Positions 17,171 to 25,549 of a stretch of DNA of 39,618 nt are shown here, one piece after another. The position numbers and the translations under genes were made by a program. Every line of letters starts with the position of its first letter. Within the stretch, counting starts at the first letter, position 1. Below the pieces are notes generated by a model that saw only the letters and a program-made list of their open reading frames with translations, did no database searches and was not told the origin of the DNA. Location: assembly GCF_000685315.1 (NCBI RefSeq), contig NZ_ARYM01000030.1:1-39618 (forward strand), read 5' to 3'. This DNA comes from Hyphomonas polymorpha PS728 (GTDB lineage: Bacteria; Pseudomonadota; Alphaproteobacteria; Caulobacterales; Hyphomonadaceae).

Positions 17171-17740
17171 TCACCAATCGCCGTAATCGTCTTCATAGCC
17201 GGTGGCATAGTCGCCGACTTCCCAGACAAAGTCAGCCACATCCATCGCAATCGACAGGGCGTTTGTGAGGTTGTCCTTGATGTTTTCCATCGTCATGCCG
17301 CCGTCAAGGATGACATAGCGGGTGATGATGAGGCTGGAGCCCTCCTGGCCCACAATGCCGTCAAGGGCGACCGAAACCGGGTTCCAGGCGAGATTTGCCG
17401 CGTTCAGCTTCTCATAGGTCACCATCTCGTCGCCGTCATAGCGGACATTGATGTTGATCCCGAGGCAGCCGGGGCGGACTTGGTTTTCACAGACAGCACC
17501 GTCCACGTGATAGATGAGGCCATCCGGGGTGATGCCTGTGACGGAGTTCACCCCCGCATCCCCGACGCTATCAATGGTATGGCCTGCATCAGCCACGATG
17601 GCCTTCAGATCGGCCAGGAACACCGAACGGACCATCCGGTCATCGCGGGCGAGGCTGACATCCGCTGAGAGATCGCCCTGCGCCAAGGCCGGCGCGGCGA
17701 TAAAGGCCGCGAGGGCCAGAGTGGAGATAATACGGCGCAA
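17171..17740 (-). CDS. YbjN-domain-like secreted protein, TTG start
   Basis: This predicted periplasmic protein (about 189 aa) has signal peptide LRRIISTLALAAFIAAPALAQG. The body ('LIYHVDGAVCENQ', 'NVRYDGDEMVTYEKLNAANLAWNPVSVALDG', 'LIITRYVILDGGMTMENIKDNLTNAL') fits the YbjN-like fold, a family related to type III secretion chaperone folds, of unclear function in alphaproteobacteria. Two Cys flank a Gly-rich turn. I start it at TTG 17738-17740 because a near-perfect AGGAGG lies 7 bases upstream and the signal peptide then begins normally. The in-frame ATG at 17842 would add a 34-residue tail that destroys the signal peptide. Confidence 0.75.
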   Translation of the reverse strand: MRRIISTLALAAFIAAPALAQGDLSADVSLARDDRMVRSVFLADLKAIVADAGHTIDSVGDAGVNSVTGITPDGLIYHVDGAVCENQVRPGCLGININVRYDGDEMVTYEKLNAANLAWNPVSVALDGIVGQEGSSLIITRYVILDGGMTMENIKDNLTNALSIAMDVADFVWEVGDYATGYEDDYGDW

Positions 17741-17888
17741 AGTGTCCTCCTGTGTGCGTCCCAACAACAGCAGACTGCGCGCGTTTGCAGGCGCTGTGTG
17801 GGGGGCACCCTCGGCGCAAATTACGGAAAATTTATGGTGCATCCGGGGGTTACCCGGCCTGCTGCCTCAGGTCACCCGGCCCCGCCTT

Positions 17889-18815
17889 TCAGCGGCGGGT
17901 GGCGAGGATTTCCTTGGCCAATTCGGCATCCCTGTGCATCTGCTCGATCATCGCGTCCAGCGAGGGGAATTTCAGTTCCGGGCGCTGATAGGCGATGAGC
18001 TGAACCTCGACGCGCTGTCCGTAGATCTCGCGGTTGAAGTCGAAGATGAAGGTTTCCAGCAGCGGGTCGCGCAGGCCGGTGGTCGGTGTACGGCCGAAAT
18101 TGGCCACGCCGTCGCGCCACTCGCTTTCCCCCTCGATCCGCAGGCGGACGGCATAGACGCCCATCTTCGGGTGGATGAGATCGCCCAGCGCCATGTTGGC
18201 GGTAGGGAAACCGAAAGTGCGCCCGTTCTTCTCGCCCGGCTCGATGATGCCATCGGCAATCCAGGGGCCGCCCAGCAGGTCTGCGGCCACTTCCGGCTCG
18301 CCCGCCATCAGGGCCTGGCGGATGGCCGTGGACGAGGCCTTGCCACCATGGCCGGAGACTTCCTCAACGATGGTAACGCCAAACCCCAGCGCGCGGCCAA
18401 GGCTGGCGAGGCGCTGGGCATGGCCCATCCGCCCCCGGCCGAAGCGGTAGTCAAAGCCGACGGAGACATGCGACACGCCCAGCCCGTCCACCAGCACCTG
18501 GCGGACAAAGCCTTCATCGGTCATCGCCGCCATCTCGCCATTGAAGGGCAGCTCGAACACATGGGTGGCGCCGGCGGCGAGGATCAGGTCGTTGCGCCGC
18601 TCTGGCCGCAGGATGCGGAAAGGCGGGTCGCCGGGGCGGAAATAGGCGCGCGGGGGCGGTTCGAAGGTCGCCACCGAAAAGCTGCCATGGCCGGCAATGC
18701 GCGCCGCGTCCATCACGGCGCGGTGGCCGGCATGCAGGCCATCAAAATTGCCAAGCGCGATCGACGCGCCCCGCGCCGTTTCCGGCAGCCCGCGATATTC
18801 GGCAAAGACTGCCAT
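17889..18815 (-). CDS. ribF: Bifunctional riboflavin kinase / FAD synthetase
   Basis: This enzyme makes FMN from riboflavin and FAD from FMN. The N-terminal nucleotidyltransferase domain has ALGNFDGLHAGHRAV (the HxGH-type motif) and 'GFDYRFGRGRMG', with SSTAIRQAL typical of the adenylyltransferase half. The C-terminal kinase domain has 'GRTFGFPTANM' and 'GVYAVRLR', then 'LETFIFDFNREIYG'. It is 308 aa, as expected. ATG 18815 overlaps the stop of the MaoC gene as TGATG, so I prefer it to the upstream in-frame ATG. Downstream there are about 150 bp before the YbjN-like gene. Confidence 0.95.
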   Translation of the reverse strand: MAVFAEYRGLPETARGASIALGNFDGLHAGHRAVMDAARIAGHGSFSVATFEPPPRAYFRPGDPPFRILRPERRNDLILAAGATHVFELPFNGEMAAMTDEGFVRQVLVDGLGVSHVSVGFDYRFGRGRMGHAQRLASLGRALGFGVTIVEEVSGHGGKASSTAIRQALMAGEPEVAADLLGGPWIADGIIEPGEKNGRTFGFPTANMALGDLIHPKMGVYAVRLRIEGESEWRDGVANFGRTPTTGLRDPLLETFIFDFNREIYGQRVEVQLIAYQRPELKFPSLDAMIEQMHRDAELAKEILATRR

Positions 18816-19246
18816 CACTTCTCCCGGCTGGGGGCCACCACGTCGGCTTCCCCGGTGATAACGCGCTTGCCTTCGACAATGCATTCGACCTTCAGGGTGA
18901 CGCGGTTGCCGCGGTCCTGCTTCTCGGCCACTTCGGCGCGCACGGTCACCGTGTCGCCGATATGGACCGGACGCTTGAAGCGCATGGAGAGGCCGACAAA
19001 GATTGCGCCGGGGCCGGGCAGATTGTTGCCCAGGATGCCGGAGATATAGCTTGCCGTCAGCGCGCCATGGGCGATGCGCTTGCCGAATATCGTCTTGGCG
19101 GCGAACTCGTCGGACATGTGCAGCGGGTTATAGTCGCCCGAAACCTCGGCGAAACGCTGGATGTCGTTCTCCGTGATCGTGTGCACTGTTTCGTGCGCCT
19201 GGCCGATCTCGAGGTCTTCATATTTGTAACCGGTGAACTGGGTCAT
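18815..19246 (-). CDS. MaoC-family (R)-specific enoyl-CoA hydratase-like protein
   Basis: This single hot-dog-fold domain protein (143 aa) resembles PhaJ-type (R)-enoyl-CoA hydratases, which hydrate trans-2-enoyl-CoA. The catalytic pair lies in SGDYNPLHMSDEFA (Asp and His region) and in the following IAHGALTASYISG. The C-terminus ends in a VVAPSREK tail. Such genes feed beta-oxidation intermediates to polyester or lipid synthesis, but the physiological substrate is unknown here. The stop codon overlaps the ribF start (TGATG), an unusual pairing that suggests co-translation rather than a shared pathway. Confidence 0.9.
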   Translation of the reverse strand: MTQFTGYKYEDLEIGQAHETVHTITENDIQRFAEVSGDYNPLHMSDEFAAKTIFGKRIAHGALTASYISGILGNNLPGPGAIFVGLSMRFKRPVHIGDTVTVRAEVAEKQDRGNRVTLKVECIVEGKRVITGEADVVAPSREK

Positions 19247-19351
19247 GCGGCCGGATTACTCCCTGATTCTGTGTCCTGAAGTGCGTTACACGGGGCAGAA
19301 GCCGCCGTCACCCCTGCTCGCCTGCGAGGCGCTGCGGTGCCCAGGGTTTGC

Positions 19352-20203
19352 TTACCATCTGAGCCCCGTCATCGCATAAGTGGCCATTTCCCCGTAATCG
19401 GCCAGCAGATCGGTAACTTCTGCTTCAAAATCAGCGCCATGCTGCTTCAGGCCGGTGCCGACATAGAGGCTGTCGAAGCCCTGGCCGCTGGCGCCGCGCA
19501 CATCGGTGGCCGGGCTGTCGCCGATGCACAGGATATTGCGCGCCGGGGCGCCCATGGCGGCCACCCGTTCGAGCGCCAGCTTGTAGATCGGCGCATAAGG
19601 CTTGCCGGGATAGATCACCTCCCCGCCCAGATCCTCGTAAACATCGGCCAGCGCGCCGGCGCACCAGTAGAGCTTGCCGCCCACGCGCACCTGCTTGTCT
19701 GGATTGGCGCAAAGCATCGGCAGGCCGTTCTCCACGCCTTCGCGCAGCTCTGCGCGATAGTCCTCCGGCTGGTCGTTCGCCATGTCCCGCAGGCCGATGC
19801 ACAGCAAGAGATCGGCGCCCGCATCGTCCTGAAACTTCAGGTCGAGGCCTTCGTAAAGGTGGCGGTCATGCTCCCAGCCTTCATCCCCGCCAAGGCGCCA
19901 GACGGTCTGGCCGGGCCGTTGGGAGAGTTCATAGCGGGTTGCGTCGCCCGAGGAGACGCAGGCATCAAAGGCTTCGCGTGGCACGCCAAGCGGCTCGAAA
20001 TAGCGCACAACCTGCGCTTCGGGCACCGGGGCATTGGTGATCAGGCACACCCGGCCGCCGCCTTCGCGGAACTTCACCAGCGCGTCGCACGCCTCTGTGA
20101 AGGCGGCGCGGCCATTATGGATCACGCCCCACACATCGCAGAGGATGGTGTCATAGCGGCTGGCGAGACCGGCAAGGCCGGGCGGGAAAAGCGGAGCTGT
20201 CAT
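19352..20203 (-). CDS. HAD-superfamily class IIA hydrolase, TIGR01459 type
   Basis: This is a predicted phosphatase of 283 aa. Motif I is CDVWGVIHNG, the form typical of this subfamily where Trp takes the place of the second Asp seen in other HAD enzymes. Motif II is LITNAPVP, the cap domain lies in the middle, and motif IV is 'ILCIGDSPATDVRGASGQGFDSL' with the paired acidic residues. Because the second Asp of DxD is replaced, classical phosphatase chemistry may be modified. It stands alone between the MaoC/ribF pair and the next lipoprotein-like gene. The substrate is unknown. Confidence 0.88.
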   Translation of the reverse strand: MTAPLFPPGLAGLASRYDTILCDVWGVIHNGRAAFTEACDALVKFREGGGRVCLITNAPVPEAQVVRYFEPLGVPREAFDACVSSGDATRYELSQRPGQTVWRLGGDEGWEHDRHLYEGLDLKFQDDAGADLLLCIGLRDMANDQPEDYRAELREGVENGLPMLCANPDKQVRVGGKLYWCAGALADVYEDLGGEVIYPGKPYAPIYKLALERVAAMGAPARNILCIGDSPATDVRGASGQGFDSLYVGTGLKQHGADFEAEVTDLLADYGEMATYAMTGLRW

Positions 20204-20236
20204 GGGCTAGCGAGCTAGGCCGGGCACGCGGCCGGG

Positions 20237-20806
20237 TCAATTCCCGATGCCACAGGCACTCGCCGGCAGCGGGCTCAGCGCCCAGAGCGTGGCTGTGGGG
20301 ATGGATACCGCCTGCGGCAGGAAACAGCCCCTCAGGCGCCAGCTTGCGCCCGGGGAGTCGTCGCTCATCAGGGCGGGGTCATACTCGCAGCTCAGAAGGC
20401 TTGCCGGATTGGCCGATGGCGTGCCGAGCTCGGCATTGATCAGCATGTGATAGGAACCCGTCGGCAACGAGACCGCGCCTGCCTCCACCACCCCGAAATC
20501 GCAGCTCTCGGCGAGGACATAGGTGCCGTCCGGCTGGCGGATCGAGGGGATGAGCGGCGGCAGAAGCGTCAGGTCCAGCCGCAGTGGGGCGCCCTCCTGA
20601 ATGGGATCGAGCACCGAGGGTGGCAGGCCCTCGCTTGGGCCGTGGGGCAGCGTCGCCGTCAGCGCCACGAAGCGGGCCGGAGGGGGCGGCGCGGGCACTG
20701 CAAACGTCGCGGGCTGTGGCGGCGGCGGCGCGCCTTCCGGCGCATACACACAGGCCACCGCGAGAGCGGGCAGGATGGCAGAAATAACAGCAAAAACCCG
20801 GCGCAT
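20237..20806 (-). CDS. Pro-rich exported protein of unknown function
   Basis: This 189-aa protein starts with MRRVFAVISAILPALAVAC, either a weak lipobox or a signal peptide. A Pro-rich linker follows (APEGAPPPPQPATFAVPAPPPP). The globular part contains four Cys ('AESCDFGVVEAGAV', 'LLSCEYDP', 'RLRGCFLPQA', 'ASACGIG') that could form two disulfides in the periplasm. I recognise no family. ATG 20806 is chosen because GGAGGG lies 8-10 bases upstream, while the upstream in-frame ATGs do not have a site. Confidence 0.7.
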   Translation of the reverse strand: MRRVFAVISAILPALAVACVYAPEGAPPPPQPATFAVPAPPPPARFVALTATLPHGPSEGLPPSVLDPIQEGAPLRLDLTLLPPLIPSIRQPDGTYVLAESCDFGVVEAGAVSLPTGSYHMLINAELGTPSANPASLLSCEYDPALMSDDSPGASWRLRGCFLPQAVSIPTATLWALSPLPASACGIGN

Positions 20807-20918
20807 GGCGTCCCTCCACATGGCGTGCGCGCTCAGGGAGCCTCCAAATCCCGGCGAAATCAAGACGGGCCGGAAGGAGGGCGCGCCGAAGACCCTTGCC
20901 CAGCGGGTTCGCTTATGT

Positions 20919-20934
20919 TAGTGAGCGCTCACTA
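20919..20934. promoter_or_regulatory. Perfect 16-bp palindrome, TetR-type operator candidate
   Basis: TAGTGAGCGCTCACTA is a perfect palindrome 16 bp ahead of the DUF2157 start codon. The core TGAGCGCTCA is the form commonly bound by TetR-family repressors. No TetR gene lies in the window, so any regulator would act in trans. Confidence 0.7.
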
Positions 20935-20949
20935 TTTTGGAGCAAACCC

Positions 20950-21900
20950 ATGTCCATCATCCGCCTCGATCTCTCCGCGCTGCAGGCCACCGCTCAGATC
21001 ACGCCGGAGGAAGCCGCCCGGCTCACCGCGCTGGCCCTGCCAGACCGGCGGGGCGGCCTGGCGGTCAACCTGCTCCTGATCTTCGGCGCCATCGCCGTTT
21101 CGGTGGCGGCCATCGCGCTGGTGCCCAATGCGGCCACCGGGCTGCTCTTGGCCCTCGCCGCGCTGGCGGCGGCAGAGGCGCTGCGCCGCCTGATGACCGG
21201 CGAGAGCTTCACGTTGCTGGCAACCGCCCTCGCCCTCATGGGCACGCTGGGCCTGGCCGGCTGGGTCGGCTGGGAGTTCCGCGAGGCTCACCCAACCCAG
21301 CCCGCCCTGCTGATCACCTTCCTGCTGACGGCAGGCGCGATCTGGTATCGCTCGGCCTTCCTGGCTGCGCTCGCCATGGTCGCCCTGGGTGCCGTTTTTG
21401 GCTCTGGCACCGGCTACTGGCACGCCAGCTACGCCCTCTTCGTCGAGGAACCCACGTTGACGATTGCCGTCTTCGGCCTGCTCACTGCCGGGCTCTACCG
21501 GCTGCGCGGGCATGTTCCGGAAAGCTGGTCCAATCCGATCACGGTCGCGGCCCGCACCAGCCTGATTCTGGTTCACTTTGCCTTCTGGGTGGGCTCGCTC
21601 TGGGGCGATGTTCTGGGCGGCGCGCGCTGGTCCTATGAAGACGCGGCACAACCCGCCTTCGGCCTTGCGCCCTGGATCTTCGCCATAGGTTGGCCCGCCC
21701 TGTCGTTCACCCTCGCCTTCACGGCCCGGCGCGGCGGCTTCCTTTCGGTCAGCGCCGTCGTTTTCCTGGCGATCCATGGATACACGCAATACTTCGAGAC
21801 TTTCGGCGCCGAGCCCCTCAGCCTGCTCATTGCCGGCCTTGTCCTTGTTGGCCTCGCCATCGCGGCTGCCCGGCTCCTCCGGGGCCGGCGGGGGGCTTAG
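20950..21900 (+). CDS. DUF2157-like multi-pass membrane protein
   Basis: This 316-aa inner-membrane protein has a short cytoplasmic head rich in Ala and acidic residues ('ITPEEAARLTALAL'), then about eight to ten hydrophobic helices, ending in a basic tail (RLLRGRRGA). The head plus helix pattern resembles DUF2157 proteins, whose function is unknown. ATG 20950 follows the palindromic operator candidate closely, so the transcript start probably overlaps or flanks the operator. Its stop codon overlaps the stop of the convergent BLUF gene by two bases. Confidence 0.75.
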   Translation: MSIIRLDLSALQATAQITPEEAARLTALALPDRRGGLAVNLLLIFGAIAVSVAAIALVPNAATGLLLALAALAAAEALRRLMTGESFTLLATALALMGTLGLAGWVGWEFREAHPTQPALLITFLLTAGAIWYRSAFLAALAMVALGAVFGSGTGYWHASYALFVEEPTLTIAVFGLLTAGLYRLRGHVPESWSNPITVAARTSLILVHFAFWVGSLWGDVLGGARWSYEDAAQPAFGLAPWIFAIGWPALSFTLAFTARRGGFLSVSAVVFLAIHGYTQYFETFGAEPLSLLIAGLVLVGLAIAAARLLRGRRGA

Positions 21901-22319
21901 CCCTGCCGGATGAATTTGGAGAAGGTGTGGATCAGGTCGCGCGGGGCGTCGGCCGCCATCAGACTGTCCACGGGGTCGTCGCGGCGGACCATCATTGTCC
22001 CGTTATGTCCGCTTTTATCTAAGCGGAAGTAATTCATCGACCAGCGCGGGAAGGCCCGCGACTCCGCCTTTTCGGCAAGAATGCGCACGATGCCGGAATG
22101 GCGCTTGTCCTTCAGGATACGGTCGTAAATATCCTCAACCTCTACGCGCGGACCTTCGATCAGCTGCATGAAGCTTCCCCCGTTATGCACGAGGTACCCG
22201 GTGATGTAGCGCTCCTCATTATTGGACTGGGAAGCGTTGAGAACATTCAACATATCCTCTTCCGACAATCCGGGACGAGCGGTACTCACATAGATAAGGC
22301 GAAACAGATCATTGCTCAT
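21897..22319 (-). CDS. BLUF-domain blue-light photoreceptor
   Basis: This short (140 aa) stand-alone BLUF protein would bind FAD and sense blue light. Hallmarks are RLIYVSTA with the photoactive Tyr near the start, NNEERYITGYLVHNGGSFMQLIEG containing the flavin-contacting Asn and the switch Gln (in FMQ), and FPRWSMNYF with Trp and Met on the last strand. No EAL, cyclase or other output domain is attached, so signalling must go through a partner. ATG 22319 gives the standard BLUF N-terminus; no strong ribosome site is visible before it. It is divergent from the SDR gene. Confidence 0.92.
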   Translation of the reverse strand: MSNDLFRLIYVSTARPGLSEEDMLNVLNASQSNNEERYITGYLVHNGGSFMQLIEGPRVEVEDIYDRILKDKRHSGIVRILAEKAESRAFPRWSMNYFRLDKSGHNGTMMVRRDDPVDSLMAADAPRDLIHTFSKFIRQG

Positions 22320-22493
22320 GCAGATAGAACGAATAGGTCTACGGTCTGGTTCCCAGAAAGAAGCGGCAACAGCCGGTTGCAAACAATCCCCCGTGCTGCT
22401 CTCGCCACGCGTGCGCCGGCGGCCCCTTGACTTCCCCAAGGGCCGCGCGATCAGCAAACCCTCAGGAAAAACAAGGGATAATGGAGACGACAG

Positions 22494-23307
22494 ATGACCC
22501 CGCGCGATCTTGAAGGCCGCACTGCCCTGGTAACCGGCTCAGCCACCGGCCTGGGCCGTTCCATAGCCCTGAAACTCGCTGAGCGCGGCGCCAGCGTCAT
22601 TATCAATTGTACCAAATCCATCGCCGACGGAGAGGTCACCGTGGCCGATTGTCAGGCCGCCGGCGCCCAGGCGCGCCTCGTCCAGGCCGACGTCTCCACC
22701 GACGAAGGCTGCCAGAAGCTGGCCGATGCCGCCGCCCAGGCAGGCCGGCTCGATATTCTGGTGAATAATGCCGGCATCACCAAACATGCCCGCGACCATA
22801 GCGACCTCGACGCGCTCAGCCGCGAGGATTTCCTGCATCTCTATTCGGTCAATGTCGCCGGCCCCTTCATTTTGCTTCAGAAAACCAAGGACTTGCTGGT
22901 TGAGGCGCACCGCCAGACCGGCCGCGCCTCGGCTGTGCTGAACGTCTCCTCCATCGCCGGGGTGGCGGGGGGTGGGCTCCTCGGTGGCCTATGCTGCGTC
23001 CAAGGGCGCGTTCAATACGATGACGATCAGCCTCGCCCGGGCGCTCGCCCCAGCCATTCGTGTCAACGCCGTCTGCCCGGGTTTTATCGGCACCCGCTGG
23101 TTCAAGGACACGATGAGCGAGGCGCAATACAGCAAGATGGAAGCCGGGGTCGCCGCTTCCGTGCCCCTGAACGTGGCTTCCGGCCCTGATGACATCGCCG
23201 ATTCTGCGCTGTTCCTCATTACCGATGCTTCCCGTCACATAACTGGCGAAACCCTGCTGGTGGATGCGGGGATGCACCTTGGATATGCCCCGCTGAAGGC
23301 ACGCTGA
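22494..23307 (+). pseudogene. SDR-family oxidoreductase with a +1 frameshift
   Basis: This is a FabG-like short-chain dehydrogenase. The first frame has TGSATGLGRSIAL (NAD(P) motif), NNAGITK and NVSSIAG (catalytic Ser region). The second frame, from about 22972, has VAYAASKGAFNTM (catalytic Tyr and Lys), 'RVNAVCPGFIGTRWF' and 'ITGETLLVDAGMH'. The frames join at a run of six G at 22967-22972; removing one G gives the expected AGVGSSVAYAASKG. As written, the first-frame product would lose the Tyr/Lys pair. This is either a true mutation at a slippery G run or a sequencing error. The start has GGAG upstream. Confidence 0.85.
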
Positions 23308-23504
23308 CTCGGGTACTGCCTGATTTCTGGACGCTGCGCCGCACAATTGTAAGGCATGGGTGGCGCCGCCTGCCCAAATTCGGTGCGATTAAATGCCTCT
23401 CACGCGTGTTCGCGTGGCGGCAGCATCGGCAAGGCGGGGAAAGACCGGCAACTTCGTTCGTGGCGCTCAAGCGGGAGCGTGATCACAAGACGGGGTTAAC
23501 ACGC

Positions 23505-24176
23505 ATGCGTATGAAGTTTTATCAGGCAGGTGTCGCACTTGCTGCCATGTTGGCAGCGGCCGGCACTGCATCCGCCCAAGGCGAATTCTCGGGCAACGTC
23601 GCTCTGTCGTCGGACTATGTCTGGCGCGGCGTTTCGCAGTCGAACGGCGACCTCGCCATCTCCGGCGGCTTCGACTACACCAACGGCATGTTCTATGCTG
23701 GCACCTGGGCTTCCAGCATCGATTTCGACAGCGATTCCGATGCCAACGTCGAACTGGACTTCTATGGCGGTCTGGCTGGCGAACTCGCCAACGGCATCAG
23801 CTGGGATCTGGGCGTCATCTATTACACCTATCCGGACACGGAAGATGACGATCTCGACTTCCTCGAAATCAAGGGTGCCCTCGGCTATTCCTTCGAAAGC
23901 GGTCTCTCGGTTGGCGGCGAAGCCTACTACGACATCGACAACAAGAACCTCTACCTGAACGCCACCACGGGCTATTCCTTCACGGACGCCTTCTCGGTGG
24001 ACGCCAGCCTCGGTAACTACCAGTTCGACGACGGCGACGACTACACCAACTGGTCGATCGGCGGCACCTACTCCGCCCTCGGCTTCGGCTTCGACCTGCG
24101 CTACTGGGATACCGACATCGACGGTTCAAACCTGGCTGACGAACGCGTCGTGTTCACCATCTCGCGCTCCATGTAA
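23505..24176 (+). CDS. TIGR02001-type outer-membrane beta-barrel protein
   Basis: This is a predicted outer-membrane protein of 223 aa with signal peptide cleaved at TASA-QGEFS. The start of the mature part, SGNVALSSDYVWRGVSQSNGDLAISGGFDY, is the hallmark of the TIGR02001 (Gcw_chp) family. The body alternates hydrophobic and polar residues in strand-turn patterns rich in Asp and Gly, ending in an aromatic/hydrophobic stretch (VVFTISRSM). ATG 23505 or 23511 are both possible; the ribosome site is weak. A strong terminator follows at 24214. The transported substrate is unknown. Confidence 0.88.
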   Translation: MRMKFYQAGVALAAMLAAAGTASAQGEFSGNVALSSDYVWRGVSQSNGDLAISGGFDYTNGMFYAGTWASSIDFDSDSDANVELDFYGGLAGELANGISWDLGVIYYTYPDTEDDDLDFLEIKGALGYSFESGLSVGGEAYYDIDNKNLYLNATTGYSFTDAFSVDASLGNYQFDDGDDYTNWSIGGTYSALGFGFDLRYWDTDIDGSNLADERVVFTISRSM

Positions 24177-24213
24177 TCTGCCTGAAGGCTCAGAATACCG
24201 GGCCTGAAATCTC

Positions 24214-24258
24214 AAACCGCGTGTGGGCCTACCCGGATTCCACACGCGGTTTTCTTTT
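24214..24258 (+). terminator. Rho-independent terminator
   Basis: A 13-bp perfect stem AAACCGCGTGTGG / CCACACGCGGTTT with a 13-nt loop is followed by TTTTCTTTTT-like sequence. It ends the outer-membrane protein transcript. Confidence 0.93.
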
Positions 24259-24281
24259 TGCCTGACTTTTGCGCAGGGGTA

Positions 24282-24301
24282 GAACCGCCTCAAAAGGCGG
24301 T
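24282..24301. promoter_or_regulatory. Short hairpin ahead of ald
   Basis: AACCGCC-TCAAAA-GGCGGTT forms a perfect 7-bp stem about 33 bp before the ald start codon. It may be a second weak terminator or an element in the ald promoter/leader. No T-run follows. Confidence 0.4.
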
Positions 24302-24334
24302 TTATAGGCATGATCTTTCCCTAAGGAGAGGCAC

Positions 24335-25456
24335 ATGCGAATTGGTGTTCCAACAGAAATCAAAAAGCAGGAATCCCGTGTCGGTCTGACACCTGAAAGC
24401 GTTGGCGAACTCGTTCGCGCTGGCCATCAGGTGAACATCCAGGCCGGCGCGGGAGTGGCATCCGGCTTTGCCGACGAAGCCTACACCGCCATCGGCGCGT
24501 CCATCCTGCCCGATGCGGACGCCGTTTTCGGCGAGAGCGAACTGATCGTGAAGGTGAAAGAACCGCAGCCGGAAGAAACCGCGCGCCTCACCAGGGATCA
24601 CACCCTCTTCACCTATCTTCACCTGGCGCCCGATCCAGTGCAGGCCAAGGGCCTTATGAACTCGGGCTGCCTGGCGATAGCGTATGAAACCGTAACGGAT
24701 GCGCGCGGCGGCCTGCCGCTGCTGCGTCCGATGAGCCAAGTGGCCGGGCGCATGTCGATGCAGGTGGCCGCCGGCGCGCTGATGCGCACCAAGGGCCGCG
24801 GCCGGGGCATCCTGATGGGCGGCGTTCCGGGCGTTGCCCCCGCCAAGGTCGTCATCATCGGCGGCGGCGTCTCGGGCACCCACGCAGCTGAAATCGCCGT
24901 CGGCATGCGCGCCGATGTCTGGATCTTCGACCGCAACAATGAACGCCTCGGCGAACTCGACGAGCAGTTCCGCGGCACGGTCAACACGATGTACTCCACC
25001 GCGCACTCCCTGGCCGAAGCCATCAAGGATGCAGACCTTGTGATCGGCGCGGTGCTGATCCCCGGCGCCTCGGCGCCCAAGCTGATCAGCCGCGAGCAGC
25101 TTTCCACAATGCAGCCCGGCTCGGTGCTGGTTGACATCGCGATTGACCAGGGCGGCTGTTTCGAGACAAGCCGTCCGACCACGCATGATGATCCGATCTA
25201 TGAGGTGGACGGCATCCTGCACTATTGCGTGGCCAACATGCCCGGCGCGGTGCCGCGCACCTCCACCTATGCGCTGAACAATGCCACGCTGCCTTTCGTG
25301 ATGCAGATTGCCAATCGTGGCGCGCGCGCGGCGATCAATGCCAACAAGCATCTGGCAAATGGCCTGACGGTGGATCAGGGCACCATCGCGCATAAGCTCG
25401 TCGCGCGGGATCTGGGCGAGAAATATGTGCGGCCTGACTGGCTTACCGTCGTCTGA
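24335..25456 (+). CDS. ald: Alanine dehydrogenase
   Basis: This cytosolic enzyme interconverts L-alanine and pyruvate plus ammonia with NAD. The 373-aa protein starts MRIGVPTEIKKQESRVGLTP, with the substrate Arg in ESRVGLTP. It then has VKVKEPQ (substrate Lys), YLHLAPD (catalytic His), the NAD-binding GGGVSGTHAAEIA, and DIAIDQGGCFETS with the catalytic Asp. Length and motifs are complete. A strong site AAGGAGAGG precedes the ATG. The gene is monocistronic, ended by a strong bidirectional terminator shared with the convergent amidohydrolase gene. Confidence 0.97.
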   Translation: MRIGVPTEIKKQESRVGLTPESVGELVRAGHQVNIQAGAGVASGFADEAYTAIGASILPDADAVFGESELIVKVKEPQPEETARLTRDHTLFTYLHLAPDPVQAKGLMNSGCLAIAYETVTDARGGLPLLRPMSQVAGRMSMQVAAGALMRTKGRGRGILMGGVPGVAPAKVVIIGGGVSGTHAAEIAVGMRADVWIFDRNNERLGELDEQFRGTVNTMYSTAHSLAEAIKDADLVIGAVLIPGASAPKLISREQLSTMQPGSVLVDIAIDQGGCFETSRPTTHDDPIYEVDGILHYCVANMPGAVPRTSTYALNNATLPFVMQIANRGARAAINANKHLANGLTVDQGTIAHKLVARDLGEKYVRPDWLTVV

Positions 25457-25479
25457 TCATCAGCCGCCTGCAAAAACAA

Positions 25480-25515
25480 AAAGACCCCGGACGCTTCTGT
25501 CCGGGGTCTTTCTTT
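25480..25515. terminator. Bidirectional Rho-independent terminator
   Basis: A 13-bp stem AAAGACCCCGGAC / GTCCGGGGTCTTT with loop GCTTCT has A-rich sequence on the left and TTTCTTTT on the right. It can terminate ald and also the convergent amidohydrolase. Confidence 0.95.
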
Positions 25516-25549
25516 TGCGCTGGCAGGAGCCTTTGCCAGCGGCAGAAGC

